A DNA stretch of 64,000 nucleotides from Hyphomicrobium_A sp965243865 (GCF_965243865.1 NZ_OZ251603.1:3286001-3350000); one strand, 5' to 3'. Numbered from the stretch's first letter, positions 6,808-17,562 are shown. Numbers and translations: made by a program. Notes: generated from the letters alone by a model not told the origin.

Positions 6808-9714
6808 TTACTCGGCTGCGACGAGAGGCTTCTCGATCCGCTTGTTCTCGCGCTCGCGCTCCTCCCACTCGCCCTGCCATTCGGAAGGACGGTTGGACGG
6901 GTTCACCTGCACCGCCGTCACCTTGTACTCGGGGCAGTTGGTCGCCCAGTCCGAGTTCTCGGTCGTGATGACGTTGGCACCGCTCACCGGGAAGTGGAAC
7001 GTAGTGTGCACCACGCCCGGCGGCACGCGATCGCTGATCTTGACGCGCAGTGTCGTTCCACCCGTCCGGCTCGTCACCGATGCCAGCTGGCCGTCACGCA
7101 GACCGCGCACCTCGGCATCGCTCACGTGCATCTCGAGGATGTCCTCCTGGTACCAGACGTTGTTGTCTGTGCGCCGCGTCTGCGCGCCGACATTGTACTG
7201 GCTGAGGATGCGGCCCGTGGTGAGAATGAGCGGGAACCGCGAGTTGGAGCGCTCCGGCGTCGGCACGAACTCGGTCAGCATGAACCGGCCCTTGCCGCGC
7301 GTGAACTCGTCGATGTGCATCACCGGGGTGCCTTCCGGCGCCTCGTCGTTGCACGGCCACTGCACGCTGCCCAGCTCGTCGAGCCTCTTGAACGAGATGT
7401 TCTTGAAGGTCGGCGTCACCGCGGCGATCTCGTCCATGATGGCAGCAGCCGACGTGTACATCATCGGGTAGCCCATGGCCGTCGCGAGGCGGCACACGAT
7501 CTCCCACTCGGCCATGCCCTGCTTCTCCTTCATCACCGGACGCACGCGGTTAACGCGGCGCTCGGCGTTGGTGAAGGTGCCGTCCTTCTCGAGGAACGAC
7601 GTGCCGGGGAAGAAGACGTGGGCGAAGGCAGCCGTCTCGTTCAGGAACAGGTCCTGCACGATGACGATTTCCATCGACTCCATCGCGTGCGTGACGTGGT
7701 TCGTGTTCGGGTCGGACTGCACGATGTCCTCACCGTGCACGAACAGGCCCTTGAAGGTGCCCGACGAAGCTTCGTCGAACATGTTGGGGATGCGCAGGCC
7801 CGGCTCGCCGTCGAGCTTCACGCCCCACTGCTTTTCAAACAGGCGGCGCGTTGCGTCGTCGGAGACGTGACGATAGCCGGGGAACTCGTGCGGGAACGAG
7901 CCCATGTCGCAAGAGCCCTGCACGTTGTTCTGGCCACGCAGCGGGTTCACGCCCACGCCTTCGCGGCCGATGTTGCCGGTCGCCATGGCAAGGTTGGCAA
8001 TCGCCATGACGGTGGTCGAACCCTGGCTGTGCTCCGTCACACCGAGACCGTAGTAGATGGCCGCGTTGCCGCCGGTCGCGAACAGGCGGGCCGCACCGCG
8101 GATCTCTTCGGCAGGAACGCCGGTGATGGCTTCCGTCGATTCCGGCGAGTGCTTCGGATCGGAGATGAACTTCTCCCAGCGTGCGAACGCTTCCTTGTCG
8201 CAACGCGCAGCGATGAAGCTGCGGTCGACGAGGCCCTCGGTGACGACGACGTGGCTCAGAGCGTTCAGCACGGCGACGTTCGTCGAGGGGCGCAGCTGCA
8301 GATGATGGTCCGCGGCGACGTGCGCGCTCTTGACGAGATCGATGCGGCGCGGATCGACGACGATCAGCTTCGCACCCTCGCGCAGGCGCTTCTTCATGCG
8401 CGAGCCGAACACCGGATGCGCGTCAGTCGGGTTAGCGCCGACCACCATGATCACGTCGGACTTGTCGACGCTCTTGAAGTCCTGCGTACCAGCCGACTCG
8501 CCGAACGTCTGCTTCAGGCCATAGCCGGTCGGCGAATGACAGACGCGGGCGCAGGTGTCGACGTTGTTGTTGCCGAACGCGGCGCGGATCATGCGCTGCA
8601 CGGCATAGACTTCCTCGTTGGTCGTACGCGACGAGGTGATGCCGCCGATCGAGCCCTTGCCGTACTTTGCCTGCGTTGCCTTGAGGCGCTCCGCGGCATA
8701 GGCGATGGCCTCTTCCCACGAAACCTCGCGCCAGGGATCAGTGATCTTCTCGCGGATCATCGGGTTGAGGACGCGGTCCTTGTGCGTGGCATAGCCGAAA
8801 GCGAAGCGGCCCTTCACGCAGCTATGGCCCTCGTTCGCGCCGCCGTCCTTGTAAGGCACCATGCGCACGACGCGCTCGCCCTGCATCTCCGTCTTGAACG
8901 AGCAACCGACGCCGCAGTAGGCGCAGGTCGTCACGATGGAATGCTCAGGCTGGCCGTGGTCGACAACCGACTTCTCGATCAGCGTCGCGGTCGGGCAGGC
9001 CTGAACGCAGGCGCCACACGAGACGCACTCCGAACTCAGGAAATCCTCGTCCATGCCCGCGGAAACGTGCGAGGCAAAACCGCGGCCGTCGATCGTCAGC
9101 GCGAATGTGCCCTGCACTTCTTCGCAGGCGCGCACGCAGCGCGAGCAGACGATGCACTTCGAGGGCTCGAACTGGAAGTAGGGGTTCGAGCGGTCCTTCG
9201 CCTGCCACATCGGGTTCGCTTCGCCGTTCTGGCGGGCGAACACGTGGTTCTTGCCATCATAGCCATAGCGCACTTCGCGCAGGCCGACTTCGCCGGCCAT
9301 GTCCTGCAATTCGCAGTCGCCGTTGGCAGCGCAGGTGAGGCAGTCGAGCGGATGGTCGGAGATATAAAGCTCCATCACGCCCTTGCGGATCTTGGCGAGA
9401 CGGTCGTTCTGTGTCGTCACCTTGATGCCGGGCGCAACCGGTGTGGTGCACGAGGCCGGGGTGCCACGGCGCCCCTCGATCTCGACCAGACAAAGCCGGC
9501 ACGACCCGAACGGATCGAGATGATCCGTGGCGCACAGCTTCGGCACCATGATGCCGAGATCGGCCGCCGCGCGCATGATCGACGTGCCCTCGGGCACGGT
9601 GATCTCGCGTCCGTCGATCTCGAGCGTGACAGTCTTGTTGTTCAGCGCATGGACTGCCGGCGTACCGAAGTCCTTCTCCTTGATGAGCGTAAGCGTCTCG
9701 TTCGCGCTCGTCAT
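6808..9714 (-). CDS. fdsA: Formate dehydrogenase alpha subunit (Mo/bis-MGD, Fe-S)
   Basis: Catalytic subunit of the cytoplasmic NAD-dependent formate dehydrogenase, about 968 aa. In order: an N-terminal [2Fe-2S] domain (FGSCRLCLVEIEG), a NuoG-like H-x3-C Fe-S segment (HPLDCLTCAANGDCELQ), two 4Fe-4S clusters (CIVCSRCVRAC and CVSCGACVQACPT), a Mo-domain Fe-S motif (CAYCGVGCSFKTEM) and the molybdopterin domain. The active-site Cys is in VCHSPTGYG (codon 8541-8539), so this is a Cys and not a selenocysteine enzyme. An ATG at 9738 overlapping the fdsB stop by four bases is an alternative start; 9714 is preferred because GAGAGG lies 7 nt upstream. The enzyme oxidises formate to CO2 and passes electrons through FdsB to NAD+. 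Confidence 0.95.
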   Translation of the reverse strand: MTSANETLTLIKEKDFGTPAVHALNNKTVTLEIDGREITVPEGTSIMRAAADLGIMVPKLCATDHLDPFGSCRLCLVEIEGRRGTPASCTTPVAPGIKVTTQNDRLAKIRKGVMELYISDHPLDCLTCAANGDCELQDMAGEVGLREVRYGYDGKNHVFARQNGEANPMWQAKDRSNPYFQFEPSKCIVCSRCVRACEEVQGTFALTIDGRGFASHVSAGMDEDFLSSECVSCGACVQACPTATLIEKSVVDHGQPEHSIVTTCAYCGVGCSFKTEMQGERVVRMVPYKDGGANEGHSCVKGRFAFGYATHKDRVLNPMIREKITDPWREVSWEEAIAYAAERLKATQAKYGKGSIGGITSSRTTNEEVYAVQRMIRAAFGNNNVDTCARVCHSPTGYGLKQTFGESAGTQDFKSVDKSDVIMVVGANPTDAHPVFGSRMKKRLREGAKLIVVDPRRIDLVKSAHVAADHHLQLRPSTNVAVLNALSHVVVTEGLVDRSFIAARCDKEAFARWEKFISDPKHSPESTEAITGVPAEEIRGAARLFATGGNAAIYYGLGVTEHSQGSTTVMAIANLAMATGNIGREGVGVNPLRGQNNVQGSCDMGSFPHEFPGYRHVSDDATRRLFEKQWGVKLDGEPGLRIPNMFDEASSGTFKGLFVHGEDIVQSDPNTNHVTHAMESMEIVIVQDLFLNETAAFAHVFFPGTSFLEKDGTFTNAERRVNRVRPVMKEKQGMAEWEIVCRLATAMGYPMMYTSAAAIMDEIAAVTPTFKNISFKRLDELGSVQWPCNDEAPEGTPVMHIDEFTRGKGRFMLTEFVPTPERSNSRFPLILTTGRILSQYNVGAQTRRTDNNVWYQEDILEMHVSDAEVRGLRDGQLASVTSRTGGTTLRVKISDRVPPGVVHTTFHFPVSGANVITTENSDWATNCPEYKVTAVQVNPSNRPSEWQGEWEERERENKRIEKPLVAAE

Positions 9715-9734
9715 GGCGTTGCCTCTCGCTTTGT

Positions 9735-11291
9735 TCATTCAGCCGCCTCGGCCCGCACCGGGCGGTGGAAGTCTTCTGGGAAGTGGCGCAGTGCGCTCAT
9801 CACGGGCAGCGGCGTCAGGCCACCCATTGCGCAAAGCGAACCGTCCGTCATCGTCTCGCAGAGATCCTTCAGAACCTCGAGGTTCTTCTCGCGCTCGATT
9901 CCGGCAATGATGCGATCCATGGTTTCGACGCCGCGCACCGAACCGATGCGGCACGGCGTGCACTTGCCGCACGATTCGATCGTGCAGAACTCCATCGCGA
10001 AACGCGCCATCTCCGCCATGTCGACGGTGTCGTCGAACACCACGATGCCGCCATGGCCCACCATCGCATCCACTTTCATGAACGCTTCGTAGTCCATCGG
10101 CGTGTCGAGCTTGTCATTCGGCAGATAGGCGCCCAGCGGACCGCCGAACTGCACGGCGCGCAGCGGACGTCCCGACAGCGTGCCGCCGCCGTACCCCTCG
10201 ATCAGCTCGCGCGCGGTAACGCCGAACGCCTTCTCGACGAGGCCGCCCTGCTTGATGTTGCCGGCCAGCTGGAACGCCAGCGTGCCGCGCGATTTGCCGA
10301 CGCCGAAGTCGCGATAATAGTCGCCGCCCTTGGCGAGGATGATCGGCACCGAGGCGAGGCTCAGCACGTTGTTGATCACGGTCGGCAGGCCGAACAGGCC
10401 CTCGATCGCCGGAAGCGGCGGCTTGTAGCGCACCAGACCGCGACGTCCCTCGAGGCTTTCCAGCATCGAGGTTTCCTCGCCGCATACGTAGGCGCCGGCG
10501 CCCATGCGCACGTGCAATTCGAACGTGTGCGGCGAACCCTGTATCGTGCGGCCCAGCCAGTTGGCGGCCGTGGCGATGCGGATCGCCTCGCGCAACGTGG
10601 CAACGGCGTGCGGATATTCGGAGCGGACGTAGATGTAGCCCTTGGTGGCACCGACAGCGATGCCGGCGATCGTCATGCCCTCGATCAGGCAGTAAGGATC
10701 GCCTTCCATCAGCATGCGGTCGGCAAAGGTGCCGCTATCGCCTTCGTCGGCGTTGCAGCAGATGTACTTCTGCTCCGCCTTCGCGTCGTGCACCGTCTTC
10801 CACTTGATGCCCGTGGGGAACGCAGCGCCGCCGCGTCCGCGCAGGCCCGAGTTCGTCACTTCGGTGACGATGTCGAGCGGCGCCATCGTCAACGCCTTGG
10901 AAAGACCTTCAAAGCCGCCGTGCGCGCGATAATCCTCGATCGACAACGGATCGGTGATGCCGCAGCGCGCGAACGTCAGACGCTCCTGGTTCTTGAAGTA
11001 GGGGATCTCTTCCGTAAGCCCGTGCGTAAGTTTGTGCTTCTCGCCCTTGAGGAAGCCGCCCTTGAACAGGCTGGGAACATCCGCCGGCTTGACGGGGCCG
11101 TAAGCAACGCGGCCCTCGGGGGTTTCCACCTCGACCAGCGGCTCCAGCCACAGCATACCGCGCGAGCCGTTGCGGACGATCTCCACTTTCGCGTTGCGCT
11201 TCTTGGCTTCGGCGACAATGGCCTTGGCGACGGCATCGGCGCCCATCGACAGGGCGGCGGCATCGCGCGGAACGAAAATCCGGGTGGTCAT
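9735..11291 (-). CDS. fdsB: Formate dehydrogenase beta subunit (NuoF-like, NADH/FMN)
   Basis: A 518-aa NuoF-type diaphorase subunit. An N-terminal thioredoxin-like region (about 1-100) precedes the NADH/FMN domain with GLRGRGGAAFPTGIKW and the acidic CNADEGDSGTFADR loop, and a C-terminal 4Fe-4S motif ESCGKCTPCRIG. The ATG overlaps the fdsG stop by four bases (11288-11291) and the stop abuts fdsA, so fdsG-fdsB-fdsA translation is coupled. It accepts electrons from FdsA clusters and reduces NAD+. Confidence 0.95.
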   Translation of the reverse strand: MTTRIFVPRDAAALSMGADAVAKAIVAEAKKRNAKVEIVRNGSRGMLWLEPLVEVETPEGRVAYGPVKPADVPSLFKGGFLKGEKHKLTHGLTEEIPYFKNQERLTFARCGITDPLSIEDYRAHGGFEGLSKALTMAPLDIVTEVTNSGLRGRGGAAFPTGIKWKTVHDAKAEQKYICCNADEGDSGTFADRMLMEGDPYCLIEGMTIAGIAVGATKGYIYVRSEYPHAVATLREAIRIATAANWLGRTIQGSPHTFELHVRMGAGAYVCGEETSMLESLEGRRGLVRYKPPLPAIEGLFGLPTVINNVLSLASVPIILAKGGDYYRDFGVGKSRGTLAFQLAGNIKQGGLVEKAFGVTARELIEGYGGGTLSGRPLRAVQFGGPLGAYLPNDKLDTPMDYEAFMKVDAMVGHGGIVVFDDTVDMAEMARFAMEFCTIESCGKCTPCRIGSVRGVETMDRIIAGIEREKNLEVLKDLCETMTDGSLCAMGGLTPLPVMSALRHFPEDFHRPVRAEAAE

Positions 11292-11797
11292 GCCGAGCCC
11301 CCGCGGTCAAGGTCGGAAAGAATGCTGTCGAAGCGCTCCTTGTCGACGCAGCCGTAGAGATCGCCATCGATCATCATGGCCGGCGAGAGCGCGCAGTTAC
11401 CGAGGCAGTACACGGCCTCGAGGCTGAACTGGCCGTCGGCGGTGGTCTCGCCGAACTTGATGCGCAGCTTTTCCTCGGCGTGACGGCACAGGTTCTGCGT
11501 ATGCATCGCCTGGCAGGCTTCGGCGCGGCAGATTTTGATGTTGTGGCGCCCGCCCGGTGTGCGGCGGAACTCGTGATAGAACGTCAGCACGCCATAGATT
11601 TCGGCGCGCGAGCGATTAAGCACGTTGGCGATGGCCGGCAGCACCTGCTCAGGCACATATCCAAGCTCATGCTGAAGCTCGTGGAAGATCTCGAGCAGTT
11701 CGTCCGGGCGGTTGTCATGAGCAGCGCAAATGGTCAGCGCAAGCTCCTCCGCACCGAGGGGTGGCTCAATCACTACTTCTGGAGTATACTTAGTCAT
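11288..11797 (-). CDS. fdsG: Formate dehydrogenase gamma subunit (NuoE-like [2Fe-2S])
   Basis: A 169-aa NuoE-family protein with a helical N-terminus (LEIFHELQHELGYVPEQVLP) and the four-cysteine [2Fe-2S] pattern, CRAEACQAMH followed by YCLGNCALSPAMMIDGDLYG. It partners FdsB in the diaphorase module. It is the first structural gene of the fds operon. An AAAGG about 10 nt upstream of the ATG is the likely ribosome-binding site. Confidence 0.94.
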   Translation of the reverse strand: MTKYTPEVVIEPPLGAEELALTICAAHDNRPDELLEIFHELQHELGYVPEQVLPAIANVLNRSRAEIYGVLTFYHEFRRTPGGRHNIKICRAEACQAMHTQNLCRHAEEKLRIKFGETTADGQFSLEAVYCLGNCALSPAMMIDGDLYGCVDKERFDSILSDLDRGGSA

Positions 11798-11841
11798 TCA
11801 CCTGGTGCCTTTACGGCTCTTGCTGGAAGGGTGACTTGTCT

Positions 11842-11867
11842 CAACTTGCTCGCGGCGGATCAAATTG
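11842..11867. promoter_or_regulatory. Candidate LysR-type binding site upstream of fdsG
   Basis: In the 127-bp gap between the LysR gene and fdsG, CAACTTG and CAAATTG form imperfect arms around a GC-rich spacer and include a T-N11-A core, the minimal LysR-type box. It is a candidate operator for the neighbouring regulator; the sequence alone does not prove it. Confidence 0.3.
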
Positions 11868-11924
11868 GCCCTCTCGATGTGCTGATCGAGCCCGCCAATG
11901 CTGCGACGCACAATAAAGCTGGGC

Positions 11925-12845
11925 TTAAGCCCCGACCCTTTCGCTGAAGCTCACCGGAGCGAGCAGGGCCGCGGTTTCACGCATTGCCTCGATGAGTGGC
12001 GAGAGCGGATCGCGCGCCGCCACCACCAATCCAACGCTGTGTTCGACCGTCGGTTCATCGAGCGGAATGGCCTTTACGCCCGACATGTTTCCCAACACAT
12101 CCAATATATATTGGGGCATGATGCTCGCCAGACCCATCAAGCGAACATTTGAACACAAATTTATGACCGAGTTTGTCTCCAGCCGCGGGCTCGGATGACA
12201 CTTCGCCTTCTCGAACGCGCGATCGATGATGCGCCGGTTCTGCATGTTGTTGGTTAGAAGGCAGAGCGGCTCGTTGGCCGCCTCGCGCCACGTAACTGAC
12301 TTGCGCTCCGCAAGCGGATGCCCTTCAGGCACAAAAAGGCAGTACCGCTCGATGTAGAGCGGAGTGGCCAGCATGCCCTCGATCGGCTCGCTGTCGAGAT
12401 ATGTGATGCCGACGTCGACCGAGAAGTCCACGATCCCGCGCAGGATCTCCTCCGAGCTCTGCGACAGCACGGTGAAGTCGATCCCGGGATGGATCTTGCG
12501 GATCTTCTTCGTGAGCAGTGGGATCATCGGCAATGCCGACGGGATGCCGCCCAGCACCAGTCGCCCCGTCAGCCCGACGTCGTGATCCTTGAGGTGCCCG
12601 AGCTCCTCCTGCATCGACTGCCAGTTCTTGAGAATGACCTGTGCCCACTTGAGCACCTTCTCACCCTCGGGCGTCAGCCCCTGGTAGCGCTGCCCGCGCT
12701 CGACGATGGGAATGCCCAGCTCTAGCTCGAGCTGCCGTATGCGCCCGGACAGCGTCGGCTGGGTCACGTTGCAGGCCGTCGCAGCGCGCGTGAAATGCTT
12801 CTCGCGCGCGAGTGCCGCCAGATACTGAAGCTGTCGGATGTCCAT
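11925..12845 (-). CDS. LysR-family transcriptional regulator, probable regulator of fds operon
   Basis: A 306-aa LysR protein. The N-terminal winged helix-turn-helix is intact (MDIRQLQYLAALAREKHFTR, then TQPTLSGRIRQLELELG), followed by a substrate-binding domain from about residue 90. An in-frame start 22 codons upstream exists, but the ATG at 12845 places the helix-turn-helix at the family-standard position. It is on the same strand as and just upstream of fdsG, rather than divergent, so a role in activating fds in response to formate is inferred from position (FdsR-like). Confidence 0.88.
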   Translation of the reverse strand: MDIRQLQYLAALAREKHFTRAATACNVTQPTLSGRIRQLELELGIPIVERGQRYQGLTPEGEKVLKWAQVILKNWQSMQEELGHLKDHDVGLTGRLVLGGIPSALPMIPLLTKKIRKIHPGIDFTVLSQSSEEILRGIVDFSVDVGITYLDSEPIEGMLATPLYIERYCLFVPEGHPLAERKSVTWREAANEPLCLLTNNMQNRRIIDRAFEKAKCHPSPRLETNSVINLCSNVRLMGLASIMPQYILDVLGNMSGVKAIPLDEPTVEHSVGLVVAARDPLSPLIEAMRETAALLAPVSFSERVGA

Positions 12846-13228
12846 CGTGCCCCTCCCGAGGCAGGTGTGCGCAGCCCTAGCCGGGCTCGCGTCCTGGGGG
12901 AGGGCTCGCACTTGCGAGCCTCACCGCTAACATAATCATCAACTGATGGCTCAGGAAGGTAATTGTGCCCGCATTTCCAACGCCATGTTGTTGCCTTGGA
13001 CCCGTTTAATATTTCCCCACGAGCGCGGCACGCCTTCGCAGCAACCAGCTGCACGGGGACGGGGTGAACTCCCCAGGGCGGCACGCATCGAGCCCAGCTA
13101 GGCGCAAGAGCCGATAAAAAAACTGCGGGCAAACTATGGGTGGGCGGGACGTCAATGTCCCGTGGTGGTAGTCAGTAGGCGCACCTTGTGGTCGCCAATA
13201 CGGCCCGTGAGGGCCCGGGGTATAGCGT
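12846..13228. other. Divergent intergenic region between LysR gene and secreted-protein gene
   Basis: 383 bp with no credible gene. It holds a short inverted repeat GGGAC-gtcaat-GTCCC at 13146-13161 and an A-run at about 13114-13120. It must contain the promoters for the LysR gene (leftward) and for the gene at 13229, but no clear -35/-10 pair stands out. Confidence 0.5.
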
Positions 13229-14056
13229 ATGAATGCCCACGCAAGCTCATGCTTCGTAAGCCTCTTTGTCTCCGTGATCGCGGCGCCAATCTCCTGCGCG
13301 CAGGAGACTGCTCAGCAATCGTCTCCCGTTTCGGAAAACGTGCCGGCAATCACGCTGCCTGCTTTCCTCGACGCTGCCCGCGCGGCAGACTTCGAGGCCG
13401 CTTGGCGCGGTCGCTTCGCGTCTGCCTCCGTGGCAGCGGCACGGCCCATCCGTGATCCTGAAGACACCACCATCGACAAGGCGCGCGCGACGCTCTCCCG
13501 CGCCGAGCAGATGAGCGTCACTGCCGCTGCTGTGCGCGATCGTGCCGAGGAATTGAGCCGCCGCTTCGCGGCCGAGGCCGAAACGGCAGCTGCCGCCGCT
13601 GCTGCAACTCGAGCTGCCGACGAGGTTGTCGCCACCGTAACCCCAGCCGCAACGGCTCCTGCCGAAACAGGATCAGCTACCGGCGTGCCGGCCGCTGCTG
13701 CCGCGGACGCCGATACAGAGGCGCGCGTCACGCAAGTCTCTGCGCAGATCGATCCGCCGGCCACCGCCAGCATCGCCGCCCCCGTCAGCATGCTTGGCGG
13801 CCCGCCGATCGTCGACGAGCCCACGGCGAATTCCGCGGCGCCCGTTATCGAGGAGATGGCGGCCAAGCCTGCCAAGGCAGCCAAACGCGCGGCAGCTGCA
13901 ACGCGAGCGCCAGCCGAGGCGCGTCCCGCCACGCCCAAGGCGTCGACGCGCGAGAGCTACTCCCTCGCGGTATCGACCAACCCGACCCAGCCGGATCAGA
14001 ACATCATGATGCCGACCGAGCTGCGTGCGTTCGGCTGGGGCTCCCAACCGAACTGA
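13229..14056 (+). CDS. Secreted or periplasmic Ala-rich protein of unknown function
   Basis: 275 aa. The N-terminus (MNAHASSCFVSLFVSVIAAP, with a likely cut after ISCAQ) looks like a signal peptide. The rest is strongly Ala/Pro/Thr-rich and low-complexity with no catalytic motif; a region around residues 90-120 (RAEQMSVTAAAVRDRAEELS) could be helical. The C-terminus ends in a more ordered stretch (PTELRAFGWGSQPN). The coding call rests on the signal peptide, the length of the open frame and the hairpin terminator behind it. No family is recognised. Confidence 0.6.
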   Translation: MNAHASSCFVSLFVSVIAAPISCAQETAQQSSPVSENVPAITLPAFLDAARAADFEAAWRGRFASASVAAARPIRDPEDTTIDKARATLSRAEQMSVTAAAVRDRAEELSRRFAAEAETAAAAAAATRAADEVVATVTPAATAPAETGSATGVPAAAAADADTEARVTQVSAQIDPPATASIAAPVSMLGGPPIVDEPTANSAAPVIEEMAAKPAKAAKRAAAATRAPAEARPATPKASTRESYSLAVSTNPTQPDQNIMMPTELRAFGWGSQPN

Positions 14057-14090
14057 CCCCCGGCGACTTTTCAGCGCGCCCAAAAGAGAA

Positions 14091-14130
14091 GCCGCCCGCA
14101 AGAGACCTTGCGAGCGGCTGTTTTCTTTCG
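14091..14130. terminator. Bidirectional rho-independent terminator
   Basis: GCCGCCCGCAAG and CTTGCGAGCGGC (14091-14118, one mismatch, 4-nt loop) are followed by TGTTTTCTTTC on the plus strand and flanked by an A-rich tract that reads as TTCTCTTTT on the minus strand. It can end both the gene at 13229 and groEL. Confidence 0.8.
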
Positions 14131-14146
14131 GCAGATAGCGACGGGC

Positions 14147-15796
<1,650 letters not shown>

Positions 15797-15899
15797 TGAA
15801 TGGTTCCTGCGAATTGGGGATAGGGGAAGGCGTTAGGCAGTAGGCAGCTGTTGGTGCGGTACAGTCGGGCTCTACGGCCCACTGCTCCTTGGCCGCTGC

Positions 15900-16190
15900 T
15901 TACTTCTCCAGCACGCCCATGACGTCGCTTTCCTTCATGATGAGCAGCTCCTGCCCATCGATCTTGACCTCGGTGCCGCTCCACTTGCCGAACAGAACCT
16001 TGTCGCCCTTCTTCAGATCGATCGGGACCAGCTTGCCGGCTTCATCGCGGCTGCCCGGACCGACGGCGACGACTTCGCCCTGCTGCGGCTTCTCGGTTGC
16101 GGTGTCGGGGATGATGATGCCGCCCGACGTCTTGGTCTCGCTCTCGACGCGCTTAACGACGACACGATCGTGCAAAGGACGGAATTTCAT
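15900..16190 (-). CDS. groES: Co-chaperonin GroES (10 kDa)
   Basis: 96 aa, the typical length, starting MKFRPLHDRVVVKRVESETK with the mobile loop around SETKTSGGIIIPDTA and ending ESDVMGVLEK. It caps the GroEL ring. It is the first gene of the groESL operon, with GGAG about 11 nt upstream of the ATG. Confidence 0.98.
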   Translation of the reverse strand: MKFRPLHDRVVVKRVESETKTSGGIIIPDTATEKPQQGEVVAVGPGSRDEAGKLVPIDLKKGDKVLFGKWSGTEVKIDGQELLIMKESDVMGVLEK

Positions 16191-16253
16191 GAGAATTTTC
16201 GCTCCAGATGGCGGGCTCGGCCGGCTCCGGCCGGCATGTATTGAAGGGGCTCG

Positions 16254-16280
16254 CTGGCACTATGACACTGAGAGTGCCAA
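16254..16280 (-). promoter_or_regulatory. CIRCE operator (HrcA binding site) of groESL
   Basis: Read on the minus strand it is TTGGCACTC, nine spacer bases, TAGTGCCAG, against the CIRCE consensus TTAGCACTC-N9-GAGTGCTAA. The nine-base spacing is exact and the arms deviate only at the tolerated positions. It sits just downstream of a sigma-70-type promoter and 64 bp upstream of the groES ATG, so HrcA repression of groESL is expected. hrcA itself is not in the window. Confidence 0.85.
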
Positions 16281-16290
16281 GCGTGCCGAG

Positions 16291-16320
16291 GTGATACGCG
16301 TGGCGGGGGAGGACTGTCAA
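16291..16320 (-). promoter_or_regulatory. groESL promoter
   Basis: On the minus strand, TTGACA (16320-16315), 18 bases, then TATCAC (16296-16291). The predicted start is near 16284, immediately before the CIRCE element. An upstream extension (CTTGACA) would also suit an alphaproteobacterial RpoH promoter. Confidence 0.6.
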
Positions 16321-16424
16321 GAAAGCCTTATCCGCCACTCAAAGCCCCCGATTAGCGGGGAGAGTGAGAACGCCGGGTTAATCGCTGTCGTCCCGGGTGG
16401 CAACGATTGCTGCTGGGCCGCCCC

Positions 16425-17552
16425 ATGATGGACCTGTCGTCCGTGACCAGCCTCTCAACGCGTGCCTGGCCGCGCCTGCGCCAGGCGATCCAGACGACGA
16501 TTGCCGCCTGCGCGGCCTATTTCATTGTCGAGGCATTTGGCCTGTCGCAGGGCTTCTGGGCCGTGATGACGGCCATCTTGGTCACCCAGGCCAATGTCGG
16601 GGCCTCGCTGGGCCTGGCCTTCGACCGCCTCGTCGGCAGTTTGGTCGGCGTTCTCGTCGGTGGCGCCGTCGCCGTGGCCCTCGCCGATGCTCATGAGTTG
16701 CGGTTCGCCGGCCTGGCGGTAACGGTGCTGGTGCTTGCATTCTTTGCGGCCAAGCGTCCGGCCTTGCGCATCGCCAGCGTCACCGCCGCCATCGTCATAC
16801 TCGGCGACCCCGCCCTTGGCCCTCCCATCGCATCGGCCGAAAATCGCATGATCGAGGTCGCGATCGGCACCATCGTTGCCATAACGACGACGCTGATCGT
16901 GTTTCCTTCGCGCGCAGGATTGGCGTTTGCCCAGCACGTCACACGGACGCTTCAGCCGTTGTTCCAGCTCCTGGACGAGATCCTCGCAGCAGCCCTCGGA
17001 ACGCCCCTCGATGCCAATGCCGTGAGCGAGCAGGCGGCGCGCGTTCGCACGGCGCTGGCCACTGGTGACACTCTGGCCAAGGAAGCTCGCCTCGAAGTGG
17101 CGGGCTACATCGCCGATTCACCCGATCCCGATGCCGAGCTGCGCACGCTCCGCAGGCTCTGGCACACGCAGATCATGCTGATGCGTTCAACTTCCCTGCC
17201 GTTGCCGAAGCCGGCGATCGACAAGCTTGCGCCGCAGATCGAAGCGTTACGCGACGCCCTGAAGGGGCTCGCACAACAACTGACATCGCCTGCCAGCGCC
17301 TATGCAGCTCCCGACCTTTCAGCCACCGAGACCGCCCTCGCAGCCATCGAGCACGACATCGAAGAAATGCGCGCCCGCGGTGAGATGCGTGTCCTCACCA
17401 TGGACGAAGCCATTCGCTTGATGGCGTTCGACTTTGCCCTCGGTCAGCTGCGCCTCAACTTGCGCGATCTGGCCGAGCGCATACCCGAGCTTTCCGCCTT
17501 TGCCGGCTCCACCTACCCCCTCTGGCGACGCCTGAAGAGCCTTTGGAGGTAG
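16425..17552 (+). CDS. FUSC-family membrane protein (aromatic-compound exporter-like)
   Basis: About 375 aa. Five or six hydrophobic helices occupy the first 170 residues (for example GLSQGFWAVMTAILVTQANV and RLVGSLVGVLVGGAVAVALA), with the FUSC-type R-G-S/V-G segment, then a cytoplasmic helical domain to the end. The family includes fusaric-acid resistance and p-hydroxybenzoate efflux proteins; the substrate is unknown. A TTG at 16407 preceded by GGGTGG is an alternative start; I use the first of two adjacent ATGs. It is divergent from groESL and ends 10 bp from the convergent SDR gene. Confidence 0.8.
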   Translation: MMDLSSVTSLSTRAWPRLRQAIQTTIAACAAYFIVEAFGLSQGFWAVMTAILVTQANVGASLGLAFDRLVGSLVGVLVGGAVAVALADAHELRFAGLAVTVLVLAFFAAKRPALRIASVTAAIVILGDPALGPPIASAENRMIEVAIGTIVAITTTLIVFPSRAGLAFAQHVTRTLQPLFQLLDEILAAALGTPLDANAVSEQAARVRTALATGDTLAKEARLEVAGYIADSPDPDAELRTLRRLWHTQIMLMRSTSLPLPKPAIDKLAPQIEALRDALKGLAQQLTSPASAYAAPDLSATETALAAIEHDIEEMRARGEMRVLTMDEAIRLMAFDFALGQLRLNLRDLAERIPELSAFAGSTYPLWRRLKSLWR

Positions 17553-17562
17553 GAATGGGGGA

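Noticed and set aside
8539..8541. Selenocysteine at the FdsA active site
   Set aside because: The active-site codon is TGT (Cys), not TGA.
6760..10092. A 1110-codon open frame on the plus strand opposite fdsA/fdsB
   Set aside because: Its His/Arg/Ala/Val/Asp-rich composition is that of an antisense shadow of high-GC codons, and both opposite genes are complete Fe-S/Mo enzymes.
9765..11357. A 530-codon open frame opposite fdsB
   Set aside because: Antisense shadow; the fdsB product has all expected NuoF motifs.
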